Numbered from the stretch's first letter, positions 8,574 through 18,186 are shown. The stretch is 64,000 nt of DNA from Eubacterium sp. 1001713B170207_170306_E7 (GCF_015547515.1 NZ_JADMVE010000001.1:868406-932405), one strand, 5' to 3'. Notes: generated from the sequence alone by a model not told the origin. Translations and numbers: made by a program.

Positions 8574-8606
8574 GCACGGCGCAAAAATGTGCCGTGCTCA
8601 TTTTTT
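8570..8606. repeat. Dispersed hairpin repeat, copy A (terminator)
   Basis: ATGAGCACGGCGCA, AAAA loop, TGTGCCGTGCTCAT, then TTTTTT. A 14-bp stem with one G-T pair that works as the metallopeptidase terminator. Three other copies of the same core (GAGCACGGC-GCA) lie at 9354, 26757 and 41194. Confidence 0.85.
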
Positions 8607-8673
8607 AGTTGCAAGGACTTTAAAAAGGTGCTATGATGAAAAAAAGAAAAACTTTTGAAAGCGAGGACCAGAA

Positions 8674-9348
8674 ATGAAAAGGTTAACGGCAACGGCGCTT
8701 ATTTTGGCGGCCTGTCTTTGTTTTTCGGGTTGTGTCAATATTTATACTGATGGCAGCAAGGGAAAGGAGAAGGCAGAATCGCCAACTCCCACCGCTACAG
8801 TCCAGCCCACTGCCGCCTCAGAAATGGATACCGGCTCTGCCAAAGCCTATGAGGATTACGGCACATTGCGGGCGGCCTCTGGCGGAGAAAATATTCCGAG
8901 AACACAGGACTACCAGATCAGCGCTTCCTCAACCAAGGCACCGATGGCCGGTATTTCCTACGGCGCTGAAAATTTAAAGGATAACAGCCTTGATACAGCA
9001 TGGGTCGAAGGCGCGTCTGGCTCTGGTGTAGGGGAACGGCTTTTAATCACGCCGGCCCACAGCATGGAAATGAAAGGCTTTCTCATCCGAAACGGATATT
9101 GCAAAAGTGACCAGGCATTTGCCGAAAACGGGCGTGTCCGCCTCTTAAAGGTACACCTGTATGACGGGTCACCACTTTGCACCTTGCAGCTGGAAAATGA
9201 CCGGGGCGCGCAGTATTTTATGTTACCCGAAGTGGTAACTGTCCACGGCGGCGATACCCTGAGCTTTACCATTGAGGATACCTACTCCGGTCCTGAGGAC
9301 GGCGAATACGATACGGCATTGTCCGAAATTGTATTTCTTGGCTTTTAA
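8674..9348 (+). CDS. Lipoprotein with discoidin-like (NADase-type glycan-binding) domain
   Basis: A 224-residue lipoprotein. The signal peptide ends CFSGC with Cys20 as the lipidation site, then a Pro/Thr-rich linker (residues 30-50) that would hold the domain off the membrane. The rest (YGAENLKDNSLDTAWVEG, GFLIRNGYCKSD, FTIEDTYSG) has the strand order of F5/8-like domains annotated as NADase-type glycan-binding. A surface-binding role is likely by family, with no ligand identified. It is a single gene between two copies of the hairpin repeat. Confidence 0.75.
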   Translation: MKRLTATALILAACLCFSGCVNIYTDGSKGKEKAESPTPTATVQPTAASEMDTGSAKAYEDYGTLRAASGGENIPRTQDYQISASSTKAPMAGISYGAENLKDNSLDTAWVEGASGSGVGERLLITPAHSMEMKGFLIRNGYCKSDQAFAENGRVRLLKVHLYDGSPLCTLQLENDRGAQYFMLPEVVTVHGGDTLSFTIEDTYSGPEDGEYDTALSEIVFLGF

Positions 9349-9353
9349 AAATA

Positions 9354-9388
9354 ATGAGCACGGCGCAAAAATGTGCCGTGCTTGTTTT
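9354..9388. repeat. Dispersed hairpin repeat, copy B (shared terminator)
   Basis: ATGAGCACGGCGCA-AAAA-TGTGCCGTGCTTGT, almost identical to copy A. It lies between convergent genes (lipoprotein and MerR regulator) and can terminate both. Confidence 0.85.
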
Positions 9389-10277
9389 ATATTTTGTCGC
9401 TGTACAAGTCTTTGGCTTCCGGAATTTTTTCCATAAACAATTCATTCGCTTTTTCCAGCTGTGCAAGATAAGTCTGATACTCAGGGCTGAGTATCTCCAT
9501 ATTGCGAATAAAATTTTTCAGGTAGCCGCTTTTATTTTGAAAATCAAGAAGACTGCGTTCAAGACGCCCTGCCAAACTGTTTTTAAAGGCGTCGGTTTTT
9601 TTATATTCGAAATAAGCGGCAATGGCTTCGCCGTTTTGAGCCATATAGGCATCGATGTCCTGACAGGCTGTGTCTAACGCCTGGCTTGTTTCTGTCGCCA
9701 TCAATTCGGGATCCATGACACTGGTTATTTCCTCCAGACAGACTGAAAGCTCAGGATCCAGGTAAAGCTCGACGCTGTCCAGATACTCAATCACTGCACG
9801 ATAGGCAGATTCCTTTTCTTTTGTATCAATTCTTCCGTTGAGAAATTTTCCAAAATGCAGTGCGATAAACAGGCCATAATTCCCTGGAAAAGAGAACAAA
9901 AGCCGCTCTTTGACTGTATACCACTGGTTTTCAGAGGCTTGCAGAATCTGAAACGCTTTCTCGATATCATCGTCCGCAATAAGCTTCATGACTGACGCCC
10001 GCTGAGTTTTAAGGTGGTCCTGCTTTAAATCTGCCAGATATTGGTATTTCTTAAGGGCAGCCTGTTTATCGGTGCTCTCTAAGATGCCTTTGATCTCCCG
10101 GACATTCAGGTCAAGCCGTCTGAGTACAAAGATTTCTTTGAGCGTCCGAATATCCTCCATGCTGTAATCCCGATAGCCATTTTCGAGCTTTCGGGGTGAA
10201 ATCAAGCCTTTATCCTCGTAATATTGGATTGATTTTTTAGTCAGATGGCAGTTTCCGCACGCCTCCTTGATTTGCAT
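9387..10277 (-). CDS. MerR-family transcriptional regulator
   Basis: A 296-residue regulator. The first 70 residues form the MerR winged helix: KKSIQYYEDKGLISPRKLENGYRDYSMEDI and RRLDLNVREIKGIL. A long helical dimerisation and effector region follows, with no cysteine pair for metal binding, so a drug or metabolite sensor is more likely than a metal sensor. The start is the ATG preceded by AGGAGGA; an open frame continues 31 codons upstream without a ribosome site. No adjacent transporter marks its target. Confidence 0.82.
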   Translation of the reverse strand: MQIKEACGNCHLTKKSIQYYEDKGLISPRKLENGYRDYSMEDIRTLKEIFVLRRLDLNVREIKGILESTDKQAALKKYQYLADLKQDHLKTQRASVMKLIADDDIEKAFQILQASENQWYTVKERLLFSFPGNYGLFIALHFGKFLNGRIDTKEKESAYRAVIEYLDSVELYLDPELSVCLEEITSVMDPELMATETSQALDTACQDIDAYMAQNGEAIAAYFEYKKTDAFKNSLAGRLERSLLDFQNKSGYLKNFIRNMEILSPEYQTYLAQLEKANELFMEKIPEAKDLYSDKI

Positions 10278-10462
10278 GTGTATTCCTCCTGTTTTGTGAA
10301 TGGGCCTTTTCTTTATTGTAAGGCAGCCCCCTGGGGCACAGTCAAGGAAAATATCATACAGACACCACAAAACCTTTGTCCATGCTGCGGGAATGTTGTC
10401 GGCTGTACCGGCGCGTCCGAAATTTCCTGATACGGCAAGTCCCTCTTAAAAGAACGATGCGA

Positions 10463-10508
10463 AAAAACCAGGTGCACAGCCTTACCGCTGTGTACCTGGT
10501 TTTTTATT
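10463..10508. terminator. Strong hairpin terminator downstream of argH
   Basis: AAAACCAGGTGCACAGC pairs with GCTGTGTACCTGGTTTT around a six-base loop, with A/T runs on both sides, giving termination of argGH on the minus strand and possible bidirectional use. Confidence 0.88.
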
Positions 10509-10518
10509 GTTGATTTGT

Positions 10519-11898
10519 TTAAGCTTTCTGAAAAAGGCTCCGGTTGACAGCGATGGCGCGGCGGATCGTGCTCTCTGCCGGACCGCCGATAATATCGCGC
10601 TGATTAACGCAGGTCTGCAGGTCGATGGCCTCGTAAATGCTTTCGTCGAAAACCGGATCGACGGCATTGTATTCTTCCAGTGTCAGCTCATCCAGGCTTT
10701 TGCCCTTTTCCAAAGCATAGAAAACCAGCTTTCCGATAATGGCGTGGGCGTCACGGAAGGCCACGCCGTGCTTCACAAGCCAGTCTGCGGCGTCAGTCGC
10801 GTTGGAGAAGCCGCCCGCGGCTGATTTGCGCATCACCTCACCGTTAACCGTCATGGTGCCGATCATTTTCTCAAAGGTAATGGCGCAGATTTTAGCGGTG
10901 TCGTAGGCGTCAAAAACGGGCTCCTTATCCTCCTGCATATCCTTATTATAGGCCAGAGGAATCCCCTTCATGGTGGTTAAAAAGCCCAGCAGGTCACCGT
11001 AGGTGCGGCCTGCTTTGCCACGGACCAGCTCCGCGATATCCGGATTTTTCTTCTGGGGCATAATGCTGGAGCCGGTGGAGAAGGCATCGTCCAGTGTAAT
11101 AAAGTTAAATTCTGAAGAACACCACAGAATAATTTCTTCCGAAAAACGGCTCAGATGCATCATAAAAACAGACACGGCTTCCAGAAAATCAATACAGAAG
11201 TCCCGGTCAGACACGCCGTCAAGGCTGTTCATGGATACATTTTTAAAACCCAGCTCACTGGCAACATAGTAGCGGTCCAGCGGGTAGGTGGTGGTGGCCA
11301 GAGCGCCGGAACCAAGGGGGAGCGTATCCGCCATGTCATAAACCTGGTCAAGGCGCTTCATGTCGCGTCTGAACATTTCGACATAAGCCATGAGGTGATG
11401 GGCAAAGGTGATGGGCTGCGCGCGCTGCAGATGGGTGTAACCCGGCATGATGGTTTTGGTGTGCTTGCTGGCCATATCCAGCAGTGTAAGGCCCAGATTC
11501 CGGATCAGATCCTTGAGCTCCATGGAAATGTCCTTAACGTAAAGACGCATATCGGTGGCAACCTGATCGTTACGGCTGCGGCCGGTATGCAGTTTTTTCC
11601 CGGTTTCACCGATGCGTTCGGTGAGTATGGATTCAATGTTCATATGGATATCTTCCATATCGACGGAGAAGTCAATTTTTCCGGCTTCGATATCCTCTAA
11701 AATTTCACCCAGGGTTTTGACAATTAATTCAGACTCGGGGACAGAGATGATTCCCTGTTTCCCGAGCATCTTTGCATGGGCGATGCTGCCCTTTATATCT
11801 TGTTTGTATAAACGCTGGTCGAAAGAAATAGAGGAATTGAAATCGTCCGTTAACGCGTCTGTTCCTTTATTAAATCGACCGCCCCACATTTTACTCAT
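10519..11898 (-). CDS. argH: Argininosuccinate lyase
   Basis: A 459-residue cytoplasmic lyase that splits argininosuccinate into arginine and fumarate, the last step of arginine synthesis. The fumarase/aspartase superfamily signature GSSIMPQKKNPD is present, and HTGRSRNDQ and TVMPGYTHLQ-like segments (here TIMPGYTHLQRAQP) mark the family. Length is normal. The ATG shares one base with the argG stop codon (TAATG), so the two genes are translationally coupled in an argGH operon read away from argCJBD. Confidence 0.97.
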   Translation of the reverse strand: MSKMWGGRFNKGTDALTDDFNSSISFDQRLYKQDIKGSIAHAKMLGKQGIISVPESELIVKTLGEILEDIEAGKIDFSVDMEDIHMNIESILTERIGETGKKLHTGRSRNDQVATDMRLYVKDISMELKDLIRNLGLTLLDMASKHTKTIMPGYTHLQRAQPITFAHHLMAYVEMFRRDMKRLDQVYDMADTLPLGSGALATTTYPLDRYYVASELGFKNVSMNSLDGVSDRDFCIDFLEAVSVFMMHLSRFSEEIILWCSSEFNFITLDDAFSTGSSIMPQKKNPDIAELVRGKAGRTYGDLLGFLTTMKGIPLAYNKDMQEDKEPVFDAYDTAKICAITFEKMIGTMTVNGEVMRKSAAGGFSNATDAADWLVKHGVAFRDAHAIIGKLVFYALEKGKSLDELTLEEYNAVDPVFDESIYEAIDLQTCVNQRDIIGGPAESTIRRAIAVNRSLFQKA

Positions 11899-13145
11899 TA
11901 TTTATTTTCCTTTTCTGCTTCTGCTTCTTTTTCCTTTTCTTCGTGGCTCATACGCATGAGGGCACGAACCTTAAGCGGCAGGCCAAACAGATGGATAAAG
12001 CCCTCGGCGTCCTTGTGATCATATAAATCCCCGGTGGTAAAGCTTGCGATCTCTGCGTTGTATAAGGAGTAGGGGGAAGAGACAGAGGTCAGGATACAGT
12101 TGCCCTTGTACAGCTTCAATTTTACAACACCGGTAACGGTTTTCTGTGTTTCATCCACAAAAGCGGATAAGGCTTCGCGCAGCGGGTTAAACCACTGGCC
12201 GTTGTAGGTGATTTCGGCAAACTTAACAGCGGCCTGCTGTTTAAAGGCAAAGGTTTCACGGTCCAGGCACATATGCTCCAGCTCTTCATGGGCACGGTAC
12301 AGGATGGTGCCGCCTGGGGTTTCATAGATACCGCGGGATTTCATGCCAACCACACGGTTTTCAATGAGGTCAACCACGCCGATGGCATTGCGTCCGCCGA
12401 TTTCATTACAGGTTTCAAGAATTTTGCGCGGGCTCATGGCTTCGCCGTTAATCTTAATGGGTTCGCCGTTTAAAAATTCGATTTCGATTTCTTCCGGAGT
12501 GTCCGGGGCTTCTTCCAGAGTCTTGGTTAATTTTAATAAATGGTCGTATTTTGGTTCCAGTGAAGGATCTTCAAGCTCCAGGCCTTCATGGCTGATGTGC
12601 AGCAGGTTGCGGTCACGGCTGTAGCTCTGGTCATGGCTCATGCTGACTTTAATATCGTGCTCGATACAGAAATCCATGCAGTCCTCACGGGACTGTAAAT
12701 CCCAGATCCGCCATGGCGCGATGATTTTAAGCTGCGGGTCTAAAGCGCCGATCCCCAGTTCAAAACGAACCTGGTCGTTCCCTTTACCGGTAGCGCCGTG
12801 GCAGATGGCTTCCGCACCTTCCTTATGGGCGATATCTACTAACACCTTGGCGATGAGCGGACGGGCGAGGGATGTCCCCAGCAGGTATTTCTTCTCATAG
12901 ACCGCGTCAGCCTTGAGTGCCGGCCAGCAGTATTCTTCAACAAACTCATCGGTAACATCTTCGATATATAACTTGCTGGCGCCGGAGGATAAAGCCTGTT
13001 CTTCCAGACCTTCGGTTTCCTTACCCTGACCAACATCGACGCATACGCAGATAACTTCATAATCATAGGTTTCCTTTAACCATGGAATAATGGTGGTGGT
13101 ATCCAATCCGCCTGAATAGGCTAAAATAACTTTTTTTGCACTCAT
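11898..13145 (-). CDS. argG: Argininosuccinate synthase
   Basis: A 415-residue ATP-dependent enzyme joining citrulline and aspartate. The PP-loop AYSGGLDTT lies at the N-terminus, with further family segments [12 protein letters not shown] and [11 protein letters not shown]. The start is the ATG nine bases after AGGAGG; the open frame extends ten codons further without support. A Glu/Lys-rich C-terminal tail (about 15 residues) follows the conserved fold. It is the first gene of argGH and is driven by the promoter at 13213-13241. Confidence 0.96.
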   Translation of the reverse strand: MSAKKVILAYSGGLDTTTIIPWLKETYDYEVICVCVDVGQGKETEGLEEQALSSGASKLYIEDVTDEFVEEYCWPALKADAVYEKKYLLGTSLARPLIAKVLVDIAHKEGAEAICHGATGKGNDQVRFELGIGALDPQLKIIAPWRIWDLQSREDCMDFCIEHDIKVSMSHDQSYSRDRNLLHISHEGLELEDPSLEPKYDHLLKLTKTLEEAPDTPEEIEIEFLNGEPIKINGEAMSPRKILETCNEIGGRNAIGVVDLIENRVVGMKSRGIYETPGGTILYRAHEELEHMCLDRETFAFKQQAAVKFAEITYNGQWFNPLREALSAFVDETQKTVTGVVKLKLYKGNCILTSVSSPYSLYNAEIASFTTGDLYDHKDAEGFIHLFGLPLKVRALMRMSHEEKEKEAEAEKENK

Positions 13146-13205
13146 AAAACTGTGCCTCCTCTTAATTGTTTTCATTTGATTTATTCTTGCGTTTCCTTAC
13201 AATCT

Positions 13206-13241
13206 GTGAATGATTATACAATACTAAAACCGAAATTGCAA
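13206..13241 (-). promoter_or_regulatory. argG promoter with candidate ARG box
   Basis: Minus strand: TTGCAA (13241-13236), 17-bp spacer, TATAAT (13218-13213). The -10 is overlapped by TGAAT-GATT-ATACA (13207-13220), one mismatch from the ArgR half-site pair TGAAT-N4-ATTCA. Repression by arginine-loaded ArgR is the expected logic; no argR gene lies in the window. Confidence 0.75.
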
Positions 13242-13265
13242 GGTATATTTGAAAAAATATGCGTA

Positions 13266-13323
13266 AATTATTCATAAATATTCATAAAAAGTGCTTGAAT
13301 ATTCAAATGATTAGGGGTATAAT
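13266..13323 (+). promoter_or_regulatory. argC promoter with TGAAT/ATTCA cluster
   Basis: TTGAAT (13295-13300), 17 bp, TATAAT (13318-13323). The -35 sits in the perfect palindrome TTGAATATTCAA (13295-13306), and two further ATTCAT half-sites lie at 13270-13275 and 13280-13285. This density of ARG-box half-sites suggests cooperative ArgR binding between the divergent operons. Strength of ArgR binding is inferred, not measured. Confidence 0.7.
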
Positions 13324-13496
13324 TACAAAATAGTTTTCATAAAAGCTATTTTATATATGAATCATTAACAATTAATAATTAAGGACTTCGGTTTAAAATA
13401 AACTGATCTGCATTAATTGTTCATTATTAATGATTTATCGAAAATTTATTGTACCATTTGTATAATAAAAAATAAACCTAAAATTGGAGAGATTTT
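13324..13496 (+). promoter_or_regulatory. AT-rich argC leader with inverted repeats
   Basis: This untranslated stretch holds AAAATAG/CTATTTT (13328-13350) and a longer interrupted pair, AATCATTAA-CAATTAAT (13360-13377) against its complement at 13412-13436 with a seven-base bulge. A second -10-like TATAAT lies at 13461-13466. GGAGAG precedes the argC ATG. No T-rich terminator is evident, so attenuation is not demonstrated; the repeats may be a leader structure or an old small repeat. Confidence 0.45.
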
Positions 13497-14537
13497 ATGA
13501 TTAAAGCATCAGTTATCGGCGGAACCGGCTATGCCGGGCAGGAATTACTCAGAATACTTTACCGACACCCAGAGGTGGAAGTCGTATCCGTTGGCTCAAG
13601 AAGCTTTGCGGGACAGCCTTTAAAAGATATCTACAGAAACTATGAAAATGTGACAGACGCTCTATGCGAAACAGCGGATATGGACGAGCTGGTCGAAAAA
13701 TCCGACGTGATTTTTATGGCGCTGCCCCACGGCATCGCCTCAAAGCAGGTAACCGAAGAGGTCCTCCAAAAAACAAAGATCATTGATCTCGGCGCAGACT
13801 TCCGTCTCAAGGATGTGGACATTTATGAGCAGTGGTACAAAGTCAACCATTATAATAAGGATCTGCTGAAGGAAGCTGTTTACGGCCTGTGTGAGCTGCA
13901 CCGTGAGGACATCCGGGGGGCGCGGCTGTTATCCAACCCAGGCTGCTATACCACCTGCAGCATTCTGAGCCTGGCGCCTTTGCTTAAAAACCAGCTGGTT
14001 GACCCTCAGAGCATTATCATCGACGCAAAATCCGGCGTTACCGGAGCAGGGAGAAGCAGTGACACTGCCTTTTCCTACTGTGAGGTGAACGAATCCATCA
14101 AGGCCTATAAGGTCGGCTCACACCGCCATACGCCGGAAATCGAGCAGGAGCTGGGATTGCTTTCAGGCACAGACCTGAAGCTGCTGTTCACACCGCACCT
14201 CACACCCATGAACCGTGGGATTCTGGCCCTCTGCTACGCCAATCTGACCACCGATATGGATGAAGAAAGCCTGAGACAGGTTTACCGTGACTTCTATAAG
14301 GATGAGTACTTTGTACGTCTGACGGAGGATAAGCTCCCGGAAACCAAATGGGTAAAAGGCTCAAATTACTGTGATATCGGGCTGAAGGTTGATCAGCGTA
14401 CAAACCGCGTGATTGTCGTGGGGGCCATAGATAATCTGGTAAAAGGCGCGGCCGGACAGGCGGTTCAGAATATGAACCTCATGTTTGGCTTTGATGAAAA
14501 AACAGGAATCGACTTTATTACCGATTTTCCGGTTTAA
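13497..14537 (+). CDS. argC: N-acetyl-gamma-glutamyl-phosphate reductase
   Basis: A 346-residue NADPH-dependent reductase of the third step of ornithine synthesis. The N-terminal Rossmann motif is GGTGYAGQELLRIL, and the catalytic cysteine lies in SNPGCYTT near residue 149. The family segment GKSGVTGAGR appears as AKSGVTGAGRSS. Normal length. It is the first gene of argCJBD, with 18 bp to argJ. Confidence 0.96.
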   Translation: MIKASVIGGTGYAGQELLRILYRHPEVEVVSVGSRSFAGQPLKDIYRNYENVTDALCETADMDELVEKSDVIFMALPHGIASKQVTEEVLQKTKIIDLGADFRLKDVDIYEQWYKVNHYNKDLLKEAVYGLCELHREDIRGARLLSNPGCYTTCSILSLAPLLKNQLVDPQSIIIDAKSGVTGAGRSSDTAFSYCEVNESIKAYKVGSHRHTPEIEQELGLLSGTDLKLLFTPHLTPMNRGILALCYANLTTDMDEESLRQVYRDFYKDEYFVRLTEDKLPETKWVKGSNYCDIGLKVDQRTNRVIVVGAIDNLVKGAAGQAVQNMNLMFGFDEKTGIDFITDFPV

Positions 14538-14555
14538 TGGTGAAAGGAATAAAAC

Positions 14556-15788
14556 ATGAAAATAATTGATGGCGGCGTTCTGGCCGCAAAAGGCTTTAAG
14601 GCCGCCGGCATTGCCGCCGGTATAAAGGATAATGGAAATAAGGATATGGCGCTGCTGGTTGCGGACAAGCCCGCGGCAACAGCCATAATGACTACCTCCA
14701 ACATGGTTCAGGCAGCGCCTGTGCAATGGGATAAATCCGTCATGATCGAATCGCCTTACAAACGCGCGGTCGTGGTCAACAGCGGAAACGCCAATGCCTG
14801 TACCGGAGAAACCGGCATGCGCCATGTGGAACAGACCGCCGGCGTAGCGGCTGAGCTGCTTGGTGTAAGCACACAGGATGTGTTGGTTTCATCCACCGGC
14901 GTTATCGGCGTAGTGATGCCCATCGACAAGGTTTTAAAGGGGGTGCAGTCTCTGGTGAACGCGCTCGGTGATGATATACAGCACGCAGATGACGCGGCAC
15001 ACGGCATTATCACCACAGACCTGAGCACCAAGACTATTGCGGTGGAAATTGAACTGGACGGTAAAACCGTTCATATCGGCGGAATGGCAAAGGGCTCGGG
15101 TATGATCTGCCCAAATATGGCCACCATGCTTTCCTATGTCACGACCGACGCCGCCATTGAGCCGGAATGCCTCCAGAAGCTGCTCGCTAAAATCACCCAG
15201 GATACCTACAACATGATGTCCGTAGACGGGGATATGAGCACAAACGACACCGTGGTCGTAATGGCAAGCGGTGAGGCCGGAAACAAGGAAATTACCCTTA
15301 ATGATGTAACTTCACAGGATTTTTCGGTGTTCAGCGAAGCCCTTTATTATGTGAATGAGCACCTTGCGAAATCCATTATCCGTGATGGGGAGGGCGCTAC
15401 CAAATTTGTAGAGGTGACTGTCTCCGGTGCGGCGACAGATGAAGATGCCCGCACGCTGGCAAAGGCTGTTATTAAATCCAGTCTGGTAAAGACAGCACTC
15501 TTCGGCGAGGATGCCAACTGGGGCCGTGTGCTTTCATCACTCGGAGCCTCCGGGGTCGTTTTCGACCCGCTTAAGGTATCCCTGGTTTTCTTCAGCGGCG
15601 CCGGTATGATCACGCTTCTGAACGAAGGCGTCCCCATTGCCTTTGATGAGGATATGGCCAAAAAGGTGCTGTCCGAAAAGGAAATCTCCATCATGGTAAC
15701 CCTCAAAGAGGGTGAGGATAAAGCGACTGCCTGGGGGTGCGATTTATCCTACGATTATGTCAAAATCAACGGCGATTACCGTTCTTAA
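14556..15788 (+). CDS. argJ: Glutamate N-acetyltransferase / amino-acid acetyltransferase
   Basis: A 410-residue ArgJ. It moves the acetyl group from N-acetylornithine to glutamate, recycling acetyl groups, and bifunctional forms also use acetyl-CoA. The self-cleavage site is in GSGMICPNMATML, with Thr190 becoming the N-terminal nucleophile of the beta chain. The oxyanion pair lies near SSTGVIGV (residues 112-119). With argJ present and no argA or argE in the cluster, the cyclic pathway is likely. GAAAGGA precedes the ATG. Confidence 0.95.
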   Translation: MKIIDGGVLAAKGFKAAGIAAGIKDNGNKDMALLVADKPAATAIMTTSNMVQAAPVQWDKSVMIESPYKRAVVVNSGNANACTGETGMRHVEQTAGVAAELLGVSTQDVLVSSTGVIGVVMPIDKVLKGVQSLVNALGDDIQHADDAAHGIITTDLSTKTIAVEIELDGKTVHIGGMAKGSGMICPNMATMLSYVTTDAAIEPECLQKLLAKITQDTYNMMSVDGDMSTNDTVVVMASGEAGNKEITLNDVTSQDFSVFSEALYYVNEHLAKSIIRDGEGATKFVEVTVSGAATDEDARTLAKAVIKSSLVKTALFGEDANWGRVLSSLGASGVVFDPLKVSLVFFSGAGMITLLNEGVPIAFDEDMAKKVLSEKEISIMVTLKEGEDKATAWGCDLSYDYVKINGDYRS

Positions 15789-15823
15789 TTCATACAAACA
15801 TTCAATCAGAGAAGGAAGTAAAA

Positions 15824-16720
15824 ATGTCAGATAACACACAGAACATGGCGCAGTATATCGAAAAAGCCAATATCCTGGTCGAGGCGCTGCCCTATATCAA
15901 GCAATTCAGAAAGAAAACAGTGGTCATCAAATACGGCGGCAGCTTTATGTATGACAATGATATTAAAAAATCCGTTATGGACGATATTGCCCTTATGAAG
16001 CTGGTCGGCCTGCGCCCCATTGTGGTGCACGGCGGCGGCAAGGATATCTCCGCATTCTTAAATAATCTGGATATCCAGACCGAGTTCATCGATGGCCTGC
16101 GTGTCACCAATGATGATGTCATCGAGGTGGCGGAGATGGTGCTCTCCGGTAAAATCAACAAAGAAATTGTCCAGCTTCTGGAGGACCGCGATATCACTGC
16201 GGTGGGCATCTCCGGCAAGGACGGCGGTATGCTCAAGGTAAGAAAGAAATTTGTCAACGGTCTGGACATCGGCTTTGTGGGGGATATCGTCAAGGTGAAG
16301 AGCGATCTTCTCCAGACACTGCTCAAAAGCGATTATATCCCTGTTATCGCCCCCATCGGCAGTGACAAAAACGGACAGAGCTACAACATCAACGCCGACC
16401 ATGTGGCCTATGCCATTGCCAAGGAATTGAAAGCTGAAAAGCTGGTTTACCTGACTGATACGGACGGTGTCTACATGGATGCCAACGATCCGGACTCCAT
16501 TATCCGCCGGCTGGACGTGGACGAGGTGGAACGGCTCATTGAAGAGGGAATTATATCCGGCGGTATGATTCCGAAGGTTGAAAATTCTGTGGATGCGATT
16601 CGTTCCGGGGTCAATTCTGTCCATATCCTGGACGGTAAGGTTGAGCACTCTCTGCTGCTCGAACTCTTTACCGCTGCGGGCTGTGGAACAATGATCCGCC
16701 ATTCGCTGACACAAGCATAA
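15824..16720 (+). CDS. argB: Acetylglutamate kinase
   Basis: A 298-residue amino acid kinase that phosphorylates N-acetylglutamate. Family motifs are VIKYGGSFMYD, PIVVHGGGKDIS, and VGISGKDGGML; LTDTDGVY lies in the ATP half. The N-terminal helix (MAQYIEKANILVEALPYIKQF) is of the type found in hexameric arginine-inhibited enzymes, so feedback inhibition is plausible. The ATG after GAAGGAAG was chosen; an open frame runs 29 codons further back into argJ. Confidence 0.95.
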   Translation: MSDNTQNMAQYIEKANILVEALPYIKQFRKKTVVIKYGGSFMYDNDIKKSVMDDIALMKLVGLRPIVVHGGGKDISAFLNNLDIQTEFIDGLRVTNDDVIEVAEMVLSGKINKEIVQLLEDRDITAVGISGKDGGMLKVRKKFVNGLDIGFVGDIVKVKSDLLQTLLKSDYIPVIAPIGSDKNGQSYNINADHVAYAIAKELKAEKLVYLTDTDGVYMDANDPDSIIRRLDVDEVERLIEEGIISGGMIPKVENSVDAIRSGVNSVHILDGKVEHSLLLELFTAAGCGTMIRHSLTQA

Positions 16721-16745
16721 AAATGAACATTTAGGAGATAAAGAC

Positions 16746-17930
16746 ATGAGTAAAAGTGAAGAGCTGATTAAACGGGCGGAAAGGGTTATAATGCCCACCT
16801 ATGCCCGGTTTCCCATTGCCTTTGAAAGTGGTAATGGCTGTGTTTTAAAAGACGTGAATGGAAAAGAATACCTGGACTGTGTGGCCGGGATTGCGGTGGA
16901 CTGTCTGGGGCATAACCACCCGGACCTTAACGCCGCCATCGCGGACCAGTGCCAGAAAATCATGCATGTTTCCAACCTGTACTGGACCGGGCCTCAGATC
17001 GACGCGGCTGAAATGCTGGTAAAGGCCAGCGGGCTGGATAAGGTGTTTTTCTGCAACAGCGGCGCAGAAGCCAATGAGGCGGCCTTAAAGCTTGCGCGTA
17101 TTTACGCCAAACAGTTTAAAAGTGAAGACGCGGTTGAGATCATTGCCATGGATCATTCCTTCCATGGCCGCACCTACGGCGCCATCACAGCCACAGGCCA
17201 GGAAAAATACCATAAGGGTCTGGACCCCATGCTGCCGGGCATTTCACATGTCCCCTTCAATGATTTTGACGCCTTAAAAGCCGCTGTGACCGATAAAACC
17301 TGCGCAGTGCTGCTTGAGCCCATCCAGGGTGAAGGCGGTATTTATCCGGCTGATTATGAATATTTACAGGCAGTCCGCAAGCTCTGTGACGATGAAAACC
17401 TCGTCCTGATCTTTGATGAAGTGCAGTGTGGCATGGGCCGTTCCGGAAAGTTCTTTGCTTACCAGCACTACAACCTGAAGCCCGATGTCGTCTGTATGGC
17501 CAAGGGCATTGCGGGCGGCTTCCCAATGGGCGGGATCATCGCCTGCGATAAGGTGGCTCAGGTTTTCACCCCCGGCACCCATGCCTCCACTTTTGGGGGT
17601 AATCCGCTGGCCTCAGCCGCTTCCCGTTATGTATTAAGCGTGCTTACCGGTGACGGCTTCCTCGATGAAGTAGCTGAAAAGGGAAGTTACCTCATGGAAA
17701 AGCTGCGTGTACTCAAAAAAGAACATACCTGCATTACCGATGTGCGGGGGATGGGCTTGATGGTTGGCGTGGCTGTTTCTGTCCCAACTGGCGAAATTAT
17801 AAACAAAGCGATGGAAAAAGGACTTCTTTTAGTAGGAGCGGGCAGTGATGCCATAAGATTTGTTCCCCCATTAATTATTAATAAAGAAGAAATTGACAAA
17901 GCAGTCGAAATTTTTGGAGAATGTCTATAA
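16746..17930 (+). CDS. argD: Acetylornithine aminotransferase
   Basis: A 394-residue class-III PLP aminotransferase converting N-acetylglutamate semialdehyde to N-acetylornithine. The PLP Lys is in CMAKGIAGGFPMGG, the Asp motif in LIFDEVQCGMGRSG, and CNSGAEANEAALKLAR is typical. Normal length. It closes the operon, 25 bp after argB, and is followed by a clear terminator. Ornithine carbamoyltransferase is not in the window. Confidence 0.95.
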   Translation: MSKSEELIKRAERVIMPTYARFPIAFESGNGCVLKDVNGKEYLDCVAGIAVDCLGHNHPDLNAAIADQCQKIMHVSNLYWTGPQIDAAEMLVKASGLDKVFFCNSGAEANEAALKLARIYAKQFKSEDAVEIIAMDHSFHGRTYGAITATGQEKYHKGLDPMLPGISHVPFNDFDALKAAVTDKTCAVLLEPIQGEGGIYPADYEYLQAVRKLCDDENLVLIFDEVQCGMGRSGKFFAYQHYNLKPDVVCMAKGIAGGFPMGGIIACDKVAQVFTPGTHASTFGGNPLASAASRYVLSVLTGDGFLDEVAEKGSYLMEKLRVLKKEHTCITDVRGMGLMVGVAVSVPTGEIINKAMEKGLLLVGAGSDAIRFVPPLIINKEEIDKAVEIFGECL

Positions 17931-17952
17931 ATTTTTGTTGAAAAGTATCCCG

Positions 17953-17985
17953 ACCCATGATAATATATTATCATGGGTTTTCTTT
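17953..17985 (+). terminator. argCJBD terminator
   Basis: CCCATGATAAT / ATTATCATGGG arms (17954-17964, 17967-17977) with a two-base loop, then TTTTCTTTT. Confidence 0.88.
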
Positions 17986-18094
17986 TAAATTTTTTTTTGA
18001 AGTGAACGGGTACCAAAGACGTTATCTGTCTTTCGTTACAAAAACGAATCTGTAAACGTCAACAAAAAGATTGCTTTTGAATCCAGTTATTTCT

Positions 18095-18122
18095 TTTGCT
18101 GCTGAAAGAATTTGGGTATAAA
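18095..18122 (+). promoter_or_regulatory. Probable promoter of the ATPase operon
   Basis: TTTGCT (18095-18100), 16 bp, TATAAA (18117-18122), about 65 bp before the first ATPase gene. The remaining 17986-18186 stretch holds no gene or strong structure that I can see. Confidence 0.4.
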
Positions 18123-18186
18123 TATAAAAGCGATCTGAAAGAAAATCTGAAATTTGTGTGAATTTGAGAGTAAAGGTGGTGATTAA

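Noticed and set aside
16058-16798. 246-codon minus-strand frame opposite argB
   Set aside because: Shadow of an unmistakable acetylglutamate kinase gene; no homology signal.
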